DNA from: Adiantum capillus-veneris
Taxonomy: Eukaryota > Streptophyta > Polypodiopsida > Polypodiales > Pteridaceae
Reading direction: 5' to 3'
Assembly (NCBI GenBank): GCA_014529385.2
Contig: CM043969.1
Location: 69,204,676 to 69,268,675, forward strand
DNA: 64,000 nt
Part shown: positions 46,425 to 58,968 of the stretch, piece by piece
Position numbering within the stretch: position 1 is the first letter of the stretch
Layout: each line of letters begins with the position of its first letter
The notes under the pieces: generated by a model
The model's database searches: none
The model's input: the letters and a program-made list of their open reading frames with translations, nothing else
What the model was told of the DNA's origin: nothing
Made by a program: the position numbers and the translations under genes

Positions 46425-46680
46425 AAATTTGGGTTGTAAACACCTAAAAAACTAGGTGAGTGGCCTTCACGGGCACTCACCAACACTTCTAGAGTGTTGA
46501 GGTCACATGCACCTACGTTCTGGTCGTGTGCTAGAGGACGATCACATAGAGAGTGTTTTTGTTTACGTGGGCACTCATTATTCCTCCACCTTAGGCTCTA
46601 GGCCCTCAGCGGGAACCCAAGGTAGTACCACTTAGGACCCACATATTGCGTCTAGTGACTCTTCCTGTGACTACGATGTC
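46425..46680 (+). other. resumed gypsy A leader before gag
   Basis: Non-coding sequence between the copia C LTR and the first Gag Met of element A at 46681. It contains GTGGCCTTCACGGGCACTCA. No regulatory motif is recognised. Confidence 0.4.
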
Positions 46681-48600
46681 ATGGAAGGTTACTCGATGCC
46701 TAGTCCCAATAGTTTGATCAAAGACATGCATGCCATGTGCCCACGGTCCGGGCCGAGCGTGCTTAGCCGCTTGAAGAAAACTTTTAGTAAAGCTACTCGC
46801 TTCAAACATCTAGCTAACGAGGTAAATGAAGGGGTTGGGAAAGTAAAATTTCCATTCATGACCAATGTAGACCCCATGCTCTTGGAGAGTGTGCACGTGA
46901 ATACTCCATTCATTGCACCCCCTGACTCTTTAGAGTTATTCCCCTCCGAGGTTATATTACCAGATAGTAGAAGCCTTGCTGAAGTGCAAGAGGTTGAGTG
47001 GTATATCATTGCGGCTAGGGAAAAGAAAATTGAGAGTTTACGTAGGGCAGAGCAATAAAGAGACCTAATGGCGAAGGCCCCTATGTCAACATCCATGCTA
47101 GGCGAGCAATCGAGTGCTCCTAAATTAGCAACCACTAAGGGTCAACCCATAGGGAGTCACATTGCATCTAGTTCAAAGGACACCCCTAGCATCTCAATTC
47201 TAGATGGAGCATTCCTAAACGAGAACTGGGAGTATGAACTACAAACAAAAACTCTAACCAACCTATACACAGGTCACATCTATCACGTGGGTTGGTTAGA
47301 TGTCCTACAATCCACAACGGGTGCTACTAGCGTAGAGGATCAACAACAAAGAGTTTGTGATGTCATCCATAGGGTTATTGAGCTAGAGAGGTAGAACAAA
47401 GGGATCCACATGCCTTCAATGGGTCTCATGAGATTCTTGGATACAGGGAAGTCTAAGCAACCAACATTATCGCAAACAGAGACTCCCTCGGTAAGTCTGA
47501 TGAATCCTCCATATGTTGTTTCTCCAGGGGTCTCTGTACAATCTGAGCCCACAAGTGATAGCTTTACCTTTCCAAGTCTAGCTCATCTCTCTCTTGATGA
47601 CACCACAGCTGCCATGCCTACCCCAATGATGGGCATGACAAAAAACATGCCATGGACCTCATTTGTTAGTAAAGCACCTCTACATGGTAGCCCAATTCTT
47701 GCAACATTACCTACAAGTGTGTATCAATCATATGCACCTATGGGACCCCATGCTCATGTAGCTCCTACCCCTCCCATTGTTTCAACAATTTATGTTGCAC
47801 AACCACAACACCCAAGCTCTTATTTCAATGGGACCATACTGGCTAGCATTAGCATGTCACATCTGACGTCTACTATGCCTAGGGCCACACATATAACCTT
47901 TGGGCCACGACATGGCACAACACCGTACCAAACTTAGAACTCAAGGGCTTCCTATACCCCAAGCCCAATACCAACCCCCATTCCACATGCAGCTCCAGAA
48001 AGCCCAACGAGAGGAAGGAGAGTCAGTGAGAGACTTTATTTGTCATTTGAAGCATTTGAATTCTCGTTGTAATCCAAATGAGTGCTTCAATAATAACCAA
48101 TTGCTTGATAGATTCATTAGGGAACTACGACATGAGGATATCTACAATGACCTAGTCATTAAAGGTATCACCACTTGGGAAGCAGTCACCACCAATGCAA
48201 TCCAGTTGGAGGATAATTTAATGATTCAAGGAGAAAGAGTGTTCGTTGAGCCTAACTCTACTAGCTTACAAGCATCAGGGCATCAGCCAATGACCCTAAA
48301 GCCTATTGCTAAGGAGTCAAAGATATATGAGATGACTTTAGCAGATCTCACCAAGGCTATTCAAGAGAGTCTTAGAGACAATTGTGATCCATAAAACAAT
48401 CATATGTATCCAATAAGGGAGAAACAATGGTGCTCAGTTTGCTATGGTCCGCATAGTACCAGTGAATGCCCTACTTTTAGAGTAAAATTTAATAGGGATT
48501 GCAATGCATGTGGGAGGTATGGTCATCAAGCTAAGGATTGCATAGTATTTAAATGCACGATGGCCAATAGACCAACCTTAGCATCATAGACGGACACACC
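46681..48600 (+). pseudogene. gypsy A gag (stops and one frameshift)
   Basis: One frame runs 46681-47937 with TAA at 47056 and TAG at 47392. It has a variable N-terminus and a Pro/Ser/Thr-rich middle. The frame then shifts near 47900, and the capsid C-terminal landmark follows (MQLQKAQREEGESVRDFICH, CNNNQLLDRFIREL-like text, AVTTNAIQLEDNL), with a stop at 48392. Downstream pieces encode two knuckle-like Cys sets: CSVCYGPHSTSEC and CNACGRYGHQAKDC. Much of the N-terminal capsid found in element B (GSGDPYDHL) is absent, so a deletion is likely. Confidence 0.75.
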
Positions 48601-50250
48601 TCGAGTGCCTGCATTGATGCCAGCCACACCTCTTGAACAAACGTCACAACACATGGTTCCTAGGGCTGAAAATGTTGTTCAAACAACACCCTTACCACCT
48701 CCAGTGCTAGGACCGCAACCACCACATCCAAGAATCAATTATGTGAATCAAGTGGGTTGTGAGAGACATTTATAGTTGGTTTGGAAGCAGATGAGGAGGA
48801 TATAGACCCTAATATTGCCTATGGTATTGATGCCCTTGAGGAAAGTCCACAATACTACCTGGATACAAACCAATCACGCGAGCACATCTACAATGTCGAT
48901 AATCATGTGTAATCGATGTGGCATAGATCATTTGATTTCCCAATGCCCTAATAATCCAAATGCACCAAAGATAACACCAAATTTAATTGAGGTTAGTGAG
49001 GAGCCGACACAAAGTACACATGTGATACCAGTAAATGTACTCACACGATCGATGCTCCAAAACCAAAATTATATTCTTGAAGAAAGAGACACGGCATCAA
49101 TTGCCTAATCTTAGAAGAAGAAGAAAACACAAAGGAAGAGATTGTAAAATCAGCGAAGTCAGACCCCAGTTCGAAGACCAACATAGGGACTAGTGAGGAC
49201 CCCGTATATTTGAGCGAGACTGAAGAGGATTCTGATTTGAGTGAAACCATGGAGACTAAAACAACCACTAGGAAAGAAAAAAACAAGAAAGATTGTAATG
49301 AGCCACAATGGTCAGGACCCAAGAAGAAGATAGGAACTTACCCAAACCCTACAAAGGAGATCGAGCGAGTCCAGCAATTAAGGAGTTTGGTAGAAGAGAC
49401 CCAACGGGATCTAGAGCCAGCATCTAGGCAGATCCAGATTATCGACAAAGTGCTCCCTATGCAAAAGCAACCTCACAATATCCATATACCACTTGCCATA
49501 CCTAGTGTCATCGAAGAAGAAAGTGACTTCAAGTCATGGGAAAGTGGGTGTACTCCCTTCTTGTTGGAGAGAATGTTTATAGAGAGATTACCTGACCCTA
49601 TCAAAGAAATAGAGATTCCATCTTCCCCATGTCAAGGGACTGAAGCCCAACAAGTGCCATTAAATATTGCCAAATTGATGGATTTCATGGCTTTAGAAGT
49701 TAGAACCACCATCATGTCCAAACTATATGGAGACCCCGAGCTATTGTTAGCTCTTCAAGCTTTCCTCAATAGAGAACTAAAACTCAGGCTACCACAATTT
49801 GCACACATGGATGGAGCTAGGGAGGTGCCAATAGAGGAGGAACACTTAGATCCACAACCCAACCTAGATGAGAACTCTGTTGTTGAAATACATGTGAACA
49901 AGTTGGGAAAATACTTTGAAGGCGATGAATCCAATGCGACCATACCGATCACTACCAAGGGATTAACTATGAAGGGAATCCTTGATGGAGGCGCTAGGGT
50001 TAGCATTGTGACTAAAAATTGCTGGGAAACTATGGGAAGACCTCACCTTGGGACCACAAACATAGTGGCAAAGATGGCCAATGGGACTATTGTTAAGCCT
50101 ACTGGGATGCTAGAAGATCTCAAGATCAAGGTCTTTAGACACAAAATAAGGAATACCTTCATTGTTATGGATTTCTCCAACCACACTATGTCATCTAAGA
50201 TGATCTTAGTACGTCCTTTCATGAGGGAAGCAAAAATGGTGTATGACTAG
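48600..50250 (+). pseudogene. gypsy A third zinc knuckle, linker and protease
   Basis: CNRCGIDHLISQCP (about 48905-48947) is another CCHC knuckle (C-x2-C-x3-H-x4-C). From 49210 a 346-codon frame runs through an acidic linker to the protease: KGILDGGARVSIVTKNCW (about 49970-50024), with DGG where DSG/DTG is usual, then MILVRPFMREAKMVYD, equivalent to B's LGRPFMR. The Gly at the Ser/Thr position probably abolishes aspartic-protease activity. Confidence 0.78.
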
Positions 50251-50344
50251 TCTAAAAACCATGTCTACTTGCGCTTCCAAGATTTTTTCATTTGAGTTGA
50301 TCTTGTAAGTGGTCGGGCGCATCCTCTAGTAAAAAAAATTATAA

Positions 50345-51410
50345 TTGGTCATAGATCTGACACTACAGTTCACTCTGTCCCATTGTAGTATTTTTACAGA
50401 TAAAATGGACACTGATGTTGGGGAAGATTCTCCTTATCTGGATGTTCTACCTGGGATGACTGAGTCTGACAACATGGATTGGGTCCATCTAGCAGCAACC
50501 ATAGACACTTGGGTAAATAGGGGTATGACTTGGGTAGCACCTGAGGGAGATGAAATGCCACCACTTGTACCTTTAAATATGATAGGAGCAATGCATATAG
50601 CTTTTGATGACCCACAAGATGAACGCTTGATTGACATTGGAACCAATAGCGTCTCACAAGACTATAGCCCACACGATTTGGAGTCACAATCATCAATTGA
50701 AATTGACTCTGAAGACAAAGAATCTGAGTTAAATCTTGGTGCAAATGTGGGGACAAACCATTGAGGGCCCAGTGGTACCCTAGATGACAATCTATCCAAG
50801 AGAGCAGAAGACACGAGTAGCGATTCATCTAGTGACTCTTCACTAGAGATCGGCCATAATCGAGGATTATACAAGAAGAATAAGAGATATAAGAGGCAAC
50901 ATTATTGAGAAAATGTGCATGCTAGAATAAATAAAAAGAAATCTATCGCGGAATGGCTTAATTATATAGGGACGTGTGATGCTCATCGAAACCTGGTAGA
51001 TAACTGGGGTGAATACCTTCAAAGCGTTATGTGGTGTAGTCCATAACCTATTGACATTGCACAATTAGAGGCTACCAAAAAGGCAAAGGTGAGTCGTACC
51101 ATGAGGAGACGACAAAATCAAGAGTTAGCTAAACAACAAAAGGAAGCGGAAGAGAAATCACAATCCATAGAGGAACAAGACCCCACAAACTTACACCATG
51201 CACCTGATCTTTTCAAATCCTACACCATGGAGGAATGTAAGGTTGTGTATAAAAAGGCACAGAGGATACCTATGGATGGAAGTAATGGATTCTATGATGG
51301 TCCAGTGATAGTTAAGGAAATAGAGTTAGCAGACCTAGGTGAGGAGTCCAAACCTGTTTTCATTGCCCAAGATCTGTTTTCATTGCCCAAGATCTGACAA
51401 AGACTGAGGA
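50345..51410 (+). pseudogene. gypsy A linker between protease and RT
   Basis: Acidic reading pieces (50345-50764) and a charged piece (51089-51397) lie where element B has its variable linker. FDGPVIVKEIELADLGEESK-like text and PVFIAQDL just before RT correspond to B's ARPAYIANDL. A 21-bp duplication, TTTTCATTGCCCAAGATCTG, near 51357-51397 shifts the frame. Confidence 0.6.
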
Positions 51411-52260
51411 GTGTGTACTTAAAGAACTTCTCAAGGAATTCAGGATATATTTGCTTGGACATATCATGATATGAAAGGTGTTCCACCTTCCGTGGTGCAA
51501 CACACAATTCCCATGAATAGCATGGCTAAACCACTCCAGCAACAACCCTACCCAATGAATCCTAAGTATGCAAAGATTGTTCAAGAAGAGATTAAAAAGC
51601 TTGTCAAATGCGGATTGATATACCCTATTGAGCACTCAAAATGGGTGTCTCCAAAAGAATGGGAAACTCAGAGTGTGCGTGGATCTCAAGAAGGTCAATG
51701 CCTCCACTAGGAGAGACCATTACCCTTTGCCATGTTCAAAACATGTGTTTGAAAGAGTTGCAGGGAAGGAAGCTTACAGCTTTCTAGATGGGTACTCTGG
51801 ATACAATCAAATCACAACTGCGCTAGAGGACCAAGCTAAAATGGCTTTTATAATCAAATTTGGAGTGTTCGCATTTTGCGTTATGGCTTTTGGCTTAACA
51901 ATGTCCCTGCTACCTTCCAAAGATTAATAAACACTGCTTTTAGAGATTATTTGAGAGAGTTTTGTGAAGCTTTCTTAGATGAACTTTGTATTTATTCCTC
52001 CTCGAAAGAACATCTATCATGTTCACAAAAAGTATTTGAGAAGTGCAGATGGTATCACATCTCCTTAAACCCTTTCAAATGCCAATGTTGGGTTAAACAT
52101 GGAGTCATTTTAGGGCATATAGTGTCCCAAAATGGGATTTCCACAGATGAGAGCAAAATTAAGGCCATTGCTGACTTTGCATCACCTACAAACTATAAAG
52201 GAGTTCAAAGATTCATGGGCCATGTTGGTTATTACCGGTGATTTATTTTAAACTTTGGCA
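51411..52260 (+). pseudogene. gypsy A reverse transcriptase (two frameshifts, altered YxDD)
   Basis: HTIPMNSMAKPLQQQPY and LIYPIEHSKWVSP are in one frame, then NGKLRVCVDLKKVNAST, AYSFLDGYSGYNQI and FGVFAFCVMAFGLT in another, then VPATFQRLINTAFRDYL and AFLDELCIYSS back in the first. The catalytic motif is FLDE rather than F/YxDD, so the second catalytic Asp is Glu. A TGA at 52239-52241 replaces an Arg codon in YYRRFI, which one C-to-T change would explain. Confidence 0.88.
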
Positions 52261-52770
52261 AGATAGCTTGTCCATTGTACAAACTCCTTATTGAGTTCCA
52301 ATGGACACCGCGGAGTGTGACCATGCTTATGAGTCATTGAAAAGACCTTGACAAGCGCTCCCATTCTACGAGTGTCCGATTGGAATGTAATTTTCCATGT
52401 GCATATTGATGCATCAAACTTTGCTTTGGATGTGTTCTAGCTCAACCAGGAGAACATAAATTGGACTACCCCATTAGCTTTTCAAGTTGTCAATTAAATA
52501 ATGCTGAGAGAAACTACACCACTACAGAGAGGGAAGGTTTAGCTATGATTTACATAATGAAGAAATTTTTCTACTAACTTCTTGCCAACAAGTTTGTTTT
52601 CTATGTTGATCATCAAGCATTGTTGTATCTAGTAAATAAACCTTGTTCCACGGAAAGAATTACACGATGGTTGTTAATTCTTCTTGAGTTTGATTTTATT
52701 GTTGTGGTGAGACCTGGTAACAGAAATGTCATGGAGGATCATTTGTCTCGCATACCCAATGGTAAAGCCC
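52261..52770 (+). pseudogene. gypsy A RNase H (frameshifted)
   Basis: IDASNFALDVF is out of frame with NNAERNYTTTEREGLAMIY, then FYVDHQALLYLVNKPCSTER and DFIVVVRPGNRNVMEDHLSR follow in frame. All landmarks of the domain can be found, with a stop after MKKFFY (near 52575). Confidence 0.8.
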
Positions 52771-53339
52771 CTACTAGATTTGACAATAAATTGCTCGATA
52801 ATACCCTGTTCTTAGTCGAAACCATGCCTGAATGGAGTGAGAAGATTGTGAACTTTCTAGTTAATGGTTTTCCACCCAAGGAGATCCGTAAGGATATAGC
52901 TCAAAAACTGTTAAAAAAATGTGAACCTTATTCTCTAATTGCAAGAACTCTCTACAAGCTAGGGAAGGACAATATTCTTAAACGTTGTGTTCGTGAGGAT
53001 GATTATTTGTACATACTTTAAGAAGCCCACATGGGAATAGCCGGAGGACATTTCTTAGGGAAGCTAGCTACTAGAAAGGTGTTGCAATCATGCTATTTGG
53101 TTAACACTCAATATCAATATATTATTATTGCCACTAACTATGTGACAAAGTGGACGGAAGCCAAGGTGGCATGCAAGGCTGATGAAAGGTCAACTGCCAA
53201 GTTTCTCTTTGAGAAAATTATTACAAGATTTGGTTGTCCCTTTGAAATTGTGAGTGACAATGGTACTCATTTTATAAATGGAGTGATAAAGGAACTCACA
53301 ACAAACTTCATGATAGCTCACCATAAGTCTACACCGTAA
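52771..53339 (+). pseudogene. gypsy A integrase with internal deletion
   Basis: WSEKIVNFL and LYKLGKDNILKRCV lead to a TAA at about 53020 and the first HHCC piece (AHMGIAGGHFLGKLATRKVL). The sequence then jumps to QYQYIIIATNYVTKWTEAK. Compared with element B, about 60 codons are missing, including the CxxC of the zinc domain and the first catalytic Asp (DFVGPI). EIVSDNGTHFINGV (second Asp) remains. The coding sequence ends at TAA 53337-53339, before the catalytic Glu. Confidence 0.82.
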
Positions 53340-53925
53340 ATTGCAAAAAACCCAAGGCATACAAAATAAGAGCACACATCAAAATTGAATCAATGTGAAA
53401 ACACTTTGGGTGGTCAAAGAAAAGGGAATAAGCCAGGCAATGATTCCATGAGCAATTCCTTTTATCGTAGCTTAACTACAAGGTCTTCTAGGTATAGCCT
53501 CTAGTCAACCCTTGGACATGAAACACTTGGCTCTTGCATTTAAACAGCTTAATTGACCAGAGAAAATTGAGAAGCTTGCCCATGGTATTAATAGTTGACC
53601 CTTAGTGCCTTTCAATCGTTAGATTAGCAACCCCATACTTGTTTAGTTTTTTACCTTTACAACTGCTTATACGTTTGATTATATTATAATTTAATGTTTA
53701 CTACTGACAAATTGTTTAATATTTTGTTAACAATCAATTTGTGTGCCTACAACTGCATATGCTTTTTAATTGTATATGAGAATGCAATAACTGTGCCAAT
53801 TTTGATTGATTTTGCAATGATTGAAGAAGGCTAAGGACATTCAATCTCAGATGCTCTTCCACCTCGATGAACGGGCTTCATCTCAATAGCTTCTGAGGAC
53901 GGAATCTACATCAGGAAGAGAGGCA
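53340..53925 (+). other. gypsy A 3' internal region
   Basis: AT-rich, no open frame of note. Unlike element B there is no extra 3' coding region. It ends in GGAAGAGAGGCA, a weak polypurine tract just before the 3' LTR. Confidence 0.5.
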
Positions 53926-54251
53926 TGTTAACCCTCACGGACACCCTATCACCTTTGACCGGCACATATTATTTATTTGATTGCGTCATGGACCGGGTTT
54001 GTCCATCCAATAGCTGTGTAGGTGATCGTTGATGAGAGGTGACCACTTATCTTATTTTTACAGTAGTTTTGCAATGACCGACCACTGTGGGCGCCCATGT
54101 GTGAATGGGGAAAACTCTTATAAAAGATCCATTTGACCTAAAAATTCCTCATTCTCTGAGGTGTAAGCTAAGAATTTCTCTTGCTCCATCTCTATCTCCT
54201 TCTCCTTCGTGTGCTCCTGTGTGTATGTGTGTGTGTGTGTGTGTGTGTATG

Positions 54252-54345
<94 letters not shown>

Positions 54346-54574
54346 CATTGTGGTGGCATCCGCAGCGGCGAGGCAGTTGAGTGTCGCATTCACAGTGGCT
54401 CCTTATTCTTCACACCACAGGATCCTTCACAATAGAAGCATTGAGCGGTGAGTGACACACCATTGTTCCTTTGAGCTTGCTAGGACTGTCTAGTTGTGTG
54501 CTTGGAGCCTTTCAAGGCTTGCACACAGTGCACATGCAAGTTTCCAGCCTTCGACATGTGTGGCAAAGCGCACA
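53926..54574 (+). repeat. 3' LTR of gypsy A with GT-GA-GT microsatellite
   Basis: TGTTAACCC...GCGCACA. TATA box TATAAAAG at 54119-54126. A compound tract of (GT)n at about 54222-54249, (GA)n at 54255-54305 and (GT)n at 54306-54343 replaces the GA tract of the 5' LTR. ATTTG follows. Confidence 0.88.
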
Positions 54575-56570
54575 ATTTGTTGCACATTGCGCTAGTACTT
54601 TCATTGCAAGGGGATGTAAGGTCGAGTAATGCTATCCACCATTCATCATTCAGCACTTCTATGCAGGTTGATCTTTTGCCATTGACTGTACAAAATCATT
54701 CACAAAAGGACCTTCTTTTATTCTGAATGCACTCATTTCTTTTATACAATCAATTCGGTCTTGAACGTTGGAGTAGAACATGTTGACCAAGTGATAGAAA
54801 CCACTGACCACCTTTGTATTGGAATGATAACAAAAATTGATTGAATAATTTCACTCTAACTCATATGATCATGTGACAACAAATCAAAATGTATTTAACA
54901 AACAATACAGCACAACCTACATATAAGGCTTAATGTCTTTGAGGTCATAGGCTATCTGTGAGTTATAATTAGAGCATGCCTTTGTCTTATAGTATCAAGC
55001 TCATAGGATTATGATACTATATGGTGTGAGTATGTTCGCTTTCTATGTACCTACAACCATAAGGTTCTAATTACAAATGACATAAATGCTCTGTAAGATT
55101 CACAAAGATTTTATTTTTTTCATAAAAGACTAAGGTCTTCCTTTATATTGTCCATAGATGGATCCTAAGTGTGGCCTAAGGGACTTAGGCTTTCCTTTGT
55201 TGTTTTCAATTAAGAGGCTTGTGTTTTTCATTATATAGCCTAGAGCTAGCCTCCCATGACATTAAGGATAAATGGTGCTAATTCCAAGCCACACATGGTA
55301 AGTTCTTTTTGGAGTAACATACGTCAACTTATGGCCTTGTGGTCATAGGGTGCTACTGCCATAGAGCAAATTATGTTGCTTTCTATGGTTTGACATTGGA
55401 CAATAACCTATGGCCTTATGAAAAGGGAAAAGTATAAATAAAACTAACAATAGCTTTAAAATTTCAAATGGGAGCGCCTACAAAGAGAATCAACAATAGC
55501 TTTGTAATGCTCATTTTAAACGATAGATAGATTACCAAGTCTTCAATTTCATAGTTTTCTTGATCTTGAAGTCACATGATCACATAGCATTCTTTTATAT
55601 CATTAAATTCAATAACACGTTTATGTTTCTCAATGTTCTTAATAATTATATATGCAAATTTGGTTGTATGACAAAATCTTCAAAAATATAGAACAATGAA
55701 AGTTTTTAAAAAAAAACTAAAAGACAAATATACTCATGAAACTAATCAAGTTCACAAACTTCAAGAGGAACTTTTTTAAAATTGCAATATATCCACAAAG
55801 TTTATTAATAGGTCTAATCTTTGCTCTTCAATGCATTTGAGCAACTTTGATTTAACCACTAAATATACAATCCAATTTACAAACTTGAACAATTGTCACA
55901 CATTATACAATTGTTGTTTTGCAATAAAACTCAATACAACATTTTTTTTCTATGAGATAAAAGATCTTGTAAGATGTTCCCATTGCTACATGACAAACCA
56001 AAAAATCACAGTAGTCCTAACTTTCCTCTACTAAAACAAATTCAGGATATCCATTCATATTCTCTACATCATCCAAAAGAAAAACAAAGTCACAATTTGG
56101 ACCAAGGTACTCACACTTTCTATCTTTGAATAAAATCATGTTCCAATTGAATAACTAGATCTTCACATGAACCAAAGGAGAAATGCTTTATAAACCATTT
56201 GCACTTTGATACTTGATATTCATTGTCTAAGCAAGCATTTGATAGTTAGATAAATGTTGTTATTCTAATTATTTGCAATATAAAGATAACTATTTTGAAA
56301 GCTTACACCATCAACTCACAATAAAAAAACTTACACTCAACCTAAATTATGATATAAGATGACTATAACTCAACTATTCACACTCTTATTTTGCAATTTT
56401 GTACACAAAAACCTTTTGTGTTTTTTATGTCTTAATTTTATTCTCAAAAGAATAATAAACCTTAATCAAAATCTAGAGAATAAAAACTTGGTACTAAATT
56501 CATGGCATTCCAAAAACTTCATTACCATGAAAATTTTGAAAATCGGGTTTGACTCTCGGTGCAAATGATG
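54575..56570. other. unassigned AT-rich interval
   Basis: I see no gene, repeat or structured RNA. Short open frames near 55831 and 56359 are Phe/Leu/Asn-rich and composition-driven. Confidence 0.3.
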
Positions 56571-56599
56571 ATGTCATAAGAAAAGGGAGAGACCACATA

Positions 56600-57655
56600 G
56601 AAATGGGTAGGTCATTATGTGCTCTTTTGTAGGGGAAAACTCAAAGAGAATGCCACATAAGAGTAGAACTATGAAAGATGGAACTAGGAAAAACTTGCTT
56701 GCAACATTGAATACGTCCAAGCAAATAGACATTTTACATGATGTCAATAAAACACTTGAGAGTATGAGTCTCAAGCCAGTGTTTAGCACTACATTCAATG
56801 AGGATTCAAAATACGAAGTTTGCTAATGTGACCTTGTCAAAAACAAGTGAATTCTCCAATTGTGTGTACTCGAATAAAGTCTCAACTAGAGTCAACAAAG
56901 GATGATGAACCGATTGCATGTTTGAAGAATGAATGTATAATTCACATGATGCAAAAACAAGTTTGTAGGAATGTGTACTACATGATGATGCAAATGTGTC
57001 TGCTAGTTATTCAAGGGATTAAGACATATCTTGATTTCTGAAAAACATGTTCTCTATTAAAGGGAAAGGACCATGATTCTACAAAATACATGGATCTAAT
57101 TATTATTTATTGGAGAAACATAATTAGTGAGCTTGAACAACCAACCAACAAACACACTAGTGAATATACAACATTTTGGCCAATGATTGCAGGGAGTCAT
57201 CGAATGCAACAAATAGAAGAAGATAGAGATTAGTCTTAAGAATATGAAGAATTAAATGATCAATTTGTTGTCCTCAAACTGTAAGGTGGCAGGAAAATTT
57301 TAGACGTCAAACTGATATAAGGAAAGGGGATTTTTTTCTTGTGAGATCCGTAGATCCAAAATATCCAATATGGCTAGAAGTTGCTGAGTTAGACATTGAT
57401 GTAGACAACTCATTTCCTAACAATAAGAAAATTCTCATTCAATATTGGGCACCAAATCATCAAAAACGAGATCCCACAATCCAGGAACAGTATGAGGCTT
57501 GTTGGAAAAGAATTGGTGCTACAATCTTGCTGATCCAAAGCATTGGGAGTGTGTTGATACAATCGTGTGGTCATGAACTCCAAGGCGTGGAAGACTTGCA
57601 GAAGCCATTAAGATTTCATCCATTGTTGTGGAGAACGCACAAGCTAGCTTAATAG
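56600..57655 (+). pseudogene. conserved-looking protein fragment of unknown function
   Basis: Coding-like pieces in the same direction: MPHKSRTMKDGTRKNLLATL to 56826, then FWPMIAGSHRMQQIEEDRD and YEELNDQFVVLKL near 57175-57285 with stops. From 57341 comes a 103-codon frame whose start reads DFFLVRSVDPKYPIWLEVAE and continues with KKILIQYWAPNHQKRDP. The shape (a beta-rich segment saying 'carry, act, through water-like aromatic W' is not a known motif to me) resembles the end of a larger protein rather than a whole gene. I do not recognise a family. It may be a decayed host gene or a transposon-encoded protein. Confidence 0.4.
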
Positions 57656-58494
57656 GAGAGAATGAATAGCATTTAATATTCATATCTTGGTGTTTTTTTA
57701 TTTTCCCTTCATATGTATGATTTTATGAGGAATTTATCACCAACATGAAAATAAACTTTTAATGGGAAACAAGGTGTTTCTCAACACCACCATTTTCTTG
57801 AGAAATTATCTCTTTGTTTAATATCATAGTAGGACTCATCAACAAAACTTATATATAGCATTAAATTACACAATTTTTTTCCAAATCAAATGGGAAATAG
57901 GACTATAGGCATTCAAAGCTTGTCGCAAAGTTTAGAGATTTTCCCATTGCATCTAAAATGGTGTTTCAAGTTTGTTCTTGATGTTGATGTGTTATCAAAA
58001 GATTTTAAAAATATCCCCAAAAAGATCTTGAAAAATGAGGAGGTCCTTATTTTGTAGTGAGTAATGCTTAGCAACGATTGCAAAGCCCTCAATGGCCTCA
58101 ATGGGCATGGGAAAGCTTTCCCTCACTACCGACACCAGATTATCGATGTCATTGGTGGGTGTCGTTATATGCATTGCTAAAACTAGAGGAAGATACATTT
58201 TTTTAAATATTGACGCTTATTTCAACTACATATCGATGCCCATACCGACGCTTATACAGCCGCTAATATCGACGCTTATTCGGACCCCTATACCAATTCC
58301 ACCTGCAAAACACAACACATGGGTTCATTTCTACATTTTTGCTCCATATTTGGCTCTTCTCATCTTGCTCCTTTGGTGCTAATCTTTGCTCATTTCCTGA
58401 GATCTGCTACTACGGGGCTTACCCGACTCAAGATATCCACTCACACACTCCCCTGCAACAAGAAGGTAAGATTTATTTTTAGATTATTGCATTT

Positions 58495-58496
<2 letters not shown>
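57656..58496. other. unassigned interval before the GT tract
   Basis: AT-rich with a short degenerate run near 58205-58300 (ACATATCGATGCCCATACCG, GCTTATACAGCC, CGACGCTTATTCGG) that looks like a decayed GCCATACCGACGCTTAT repeat. No gene recognised. Confidence 0.35.

Positions 58497-58574
<78 letters not shown>
58497..58574 (+). repeat. (GT)n microsatellite
   Basis: About 38 uninterrupted GT units, followed by TTTGTTTC and a T-run. Confidence 0.95.
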
Positions 58575-58577
<3 letters not shown>

Positions 58578-58968
58578 TTTCTTTTTTTTTTGCAGGTTTG
58601 GCGGCATTCTCTCAAGTGCTTTGTGCTCACATAGACCGCATGTGGATGCCCTATCCTTTTCTTTTCCTGCACATACACACACATAATCACACACACTATG
58701 CGCGCACATACACACACATAATCACACAGATGTACATAAACACGTAAATAAATACAAATGTAATGTTATATGTACACATAATCAAACACACTATGCATGC
58801 GCACACACACGTATATTTTCAAATAAAAAATAAAAATATATATATTAAATTTATTATTTTTTAATTTTGACTAAATGTTATCATTCACAAACAAGCATTT
58901 TGAAATTTGGTTTTTTTAGTAGAATTATTGAGTTATTTTAGTTTAGATTAATTTATAATTAATTTTTA
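58575..58968. other. AC-rich and AT-rich flank
   Basis: Contains several ACACACAT and ATAATCACACACACTATGCG pieces (about 58670-58810) that repeat loosely, then an A/T-only stretch. No gene seen. Confidence 0.4.

Larger units (their letters stand above)
27854..54574 (+). mobile_element. Ty3/gypsy retrotransposon A carrying nested elements B and C
   Basis: LTRs at 27854-28476 and 53926-54574 both begin TGTTAACCC and end GCGCACA. GTTTG stands before the first and ATTTG after the second, a 4/5 match that fits a decayed 5-bp target duplication. A Tat/Athila-type primer site (TTGGCACCGCTATCGAGGA) follows the first LTR. Gag, zinc knuckles, protease, RT, RNase H and an integrase remnant of A lie at 46.68-53.34 kb. 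The part between 29.1 and 46.4 kb belongs to later insertions. Domain order RT-RH-IN is the gypsy order. Confidence 0.85.
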
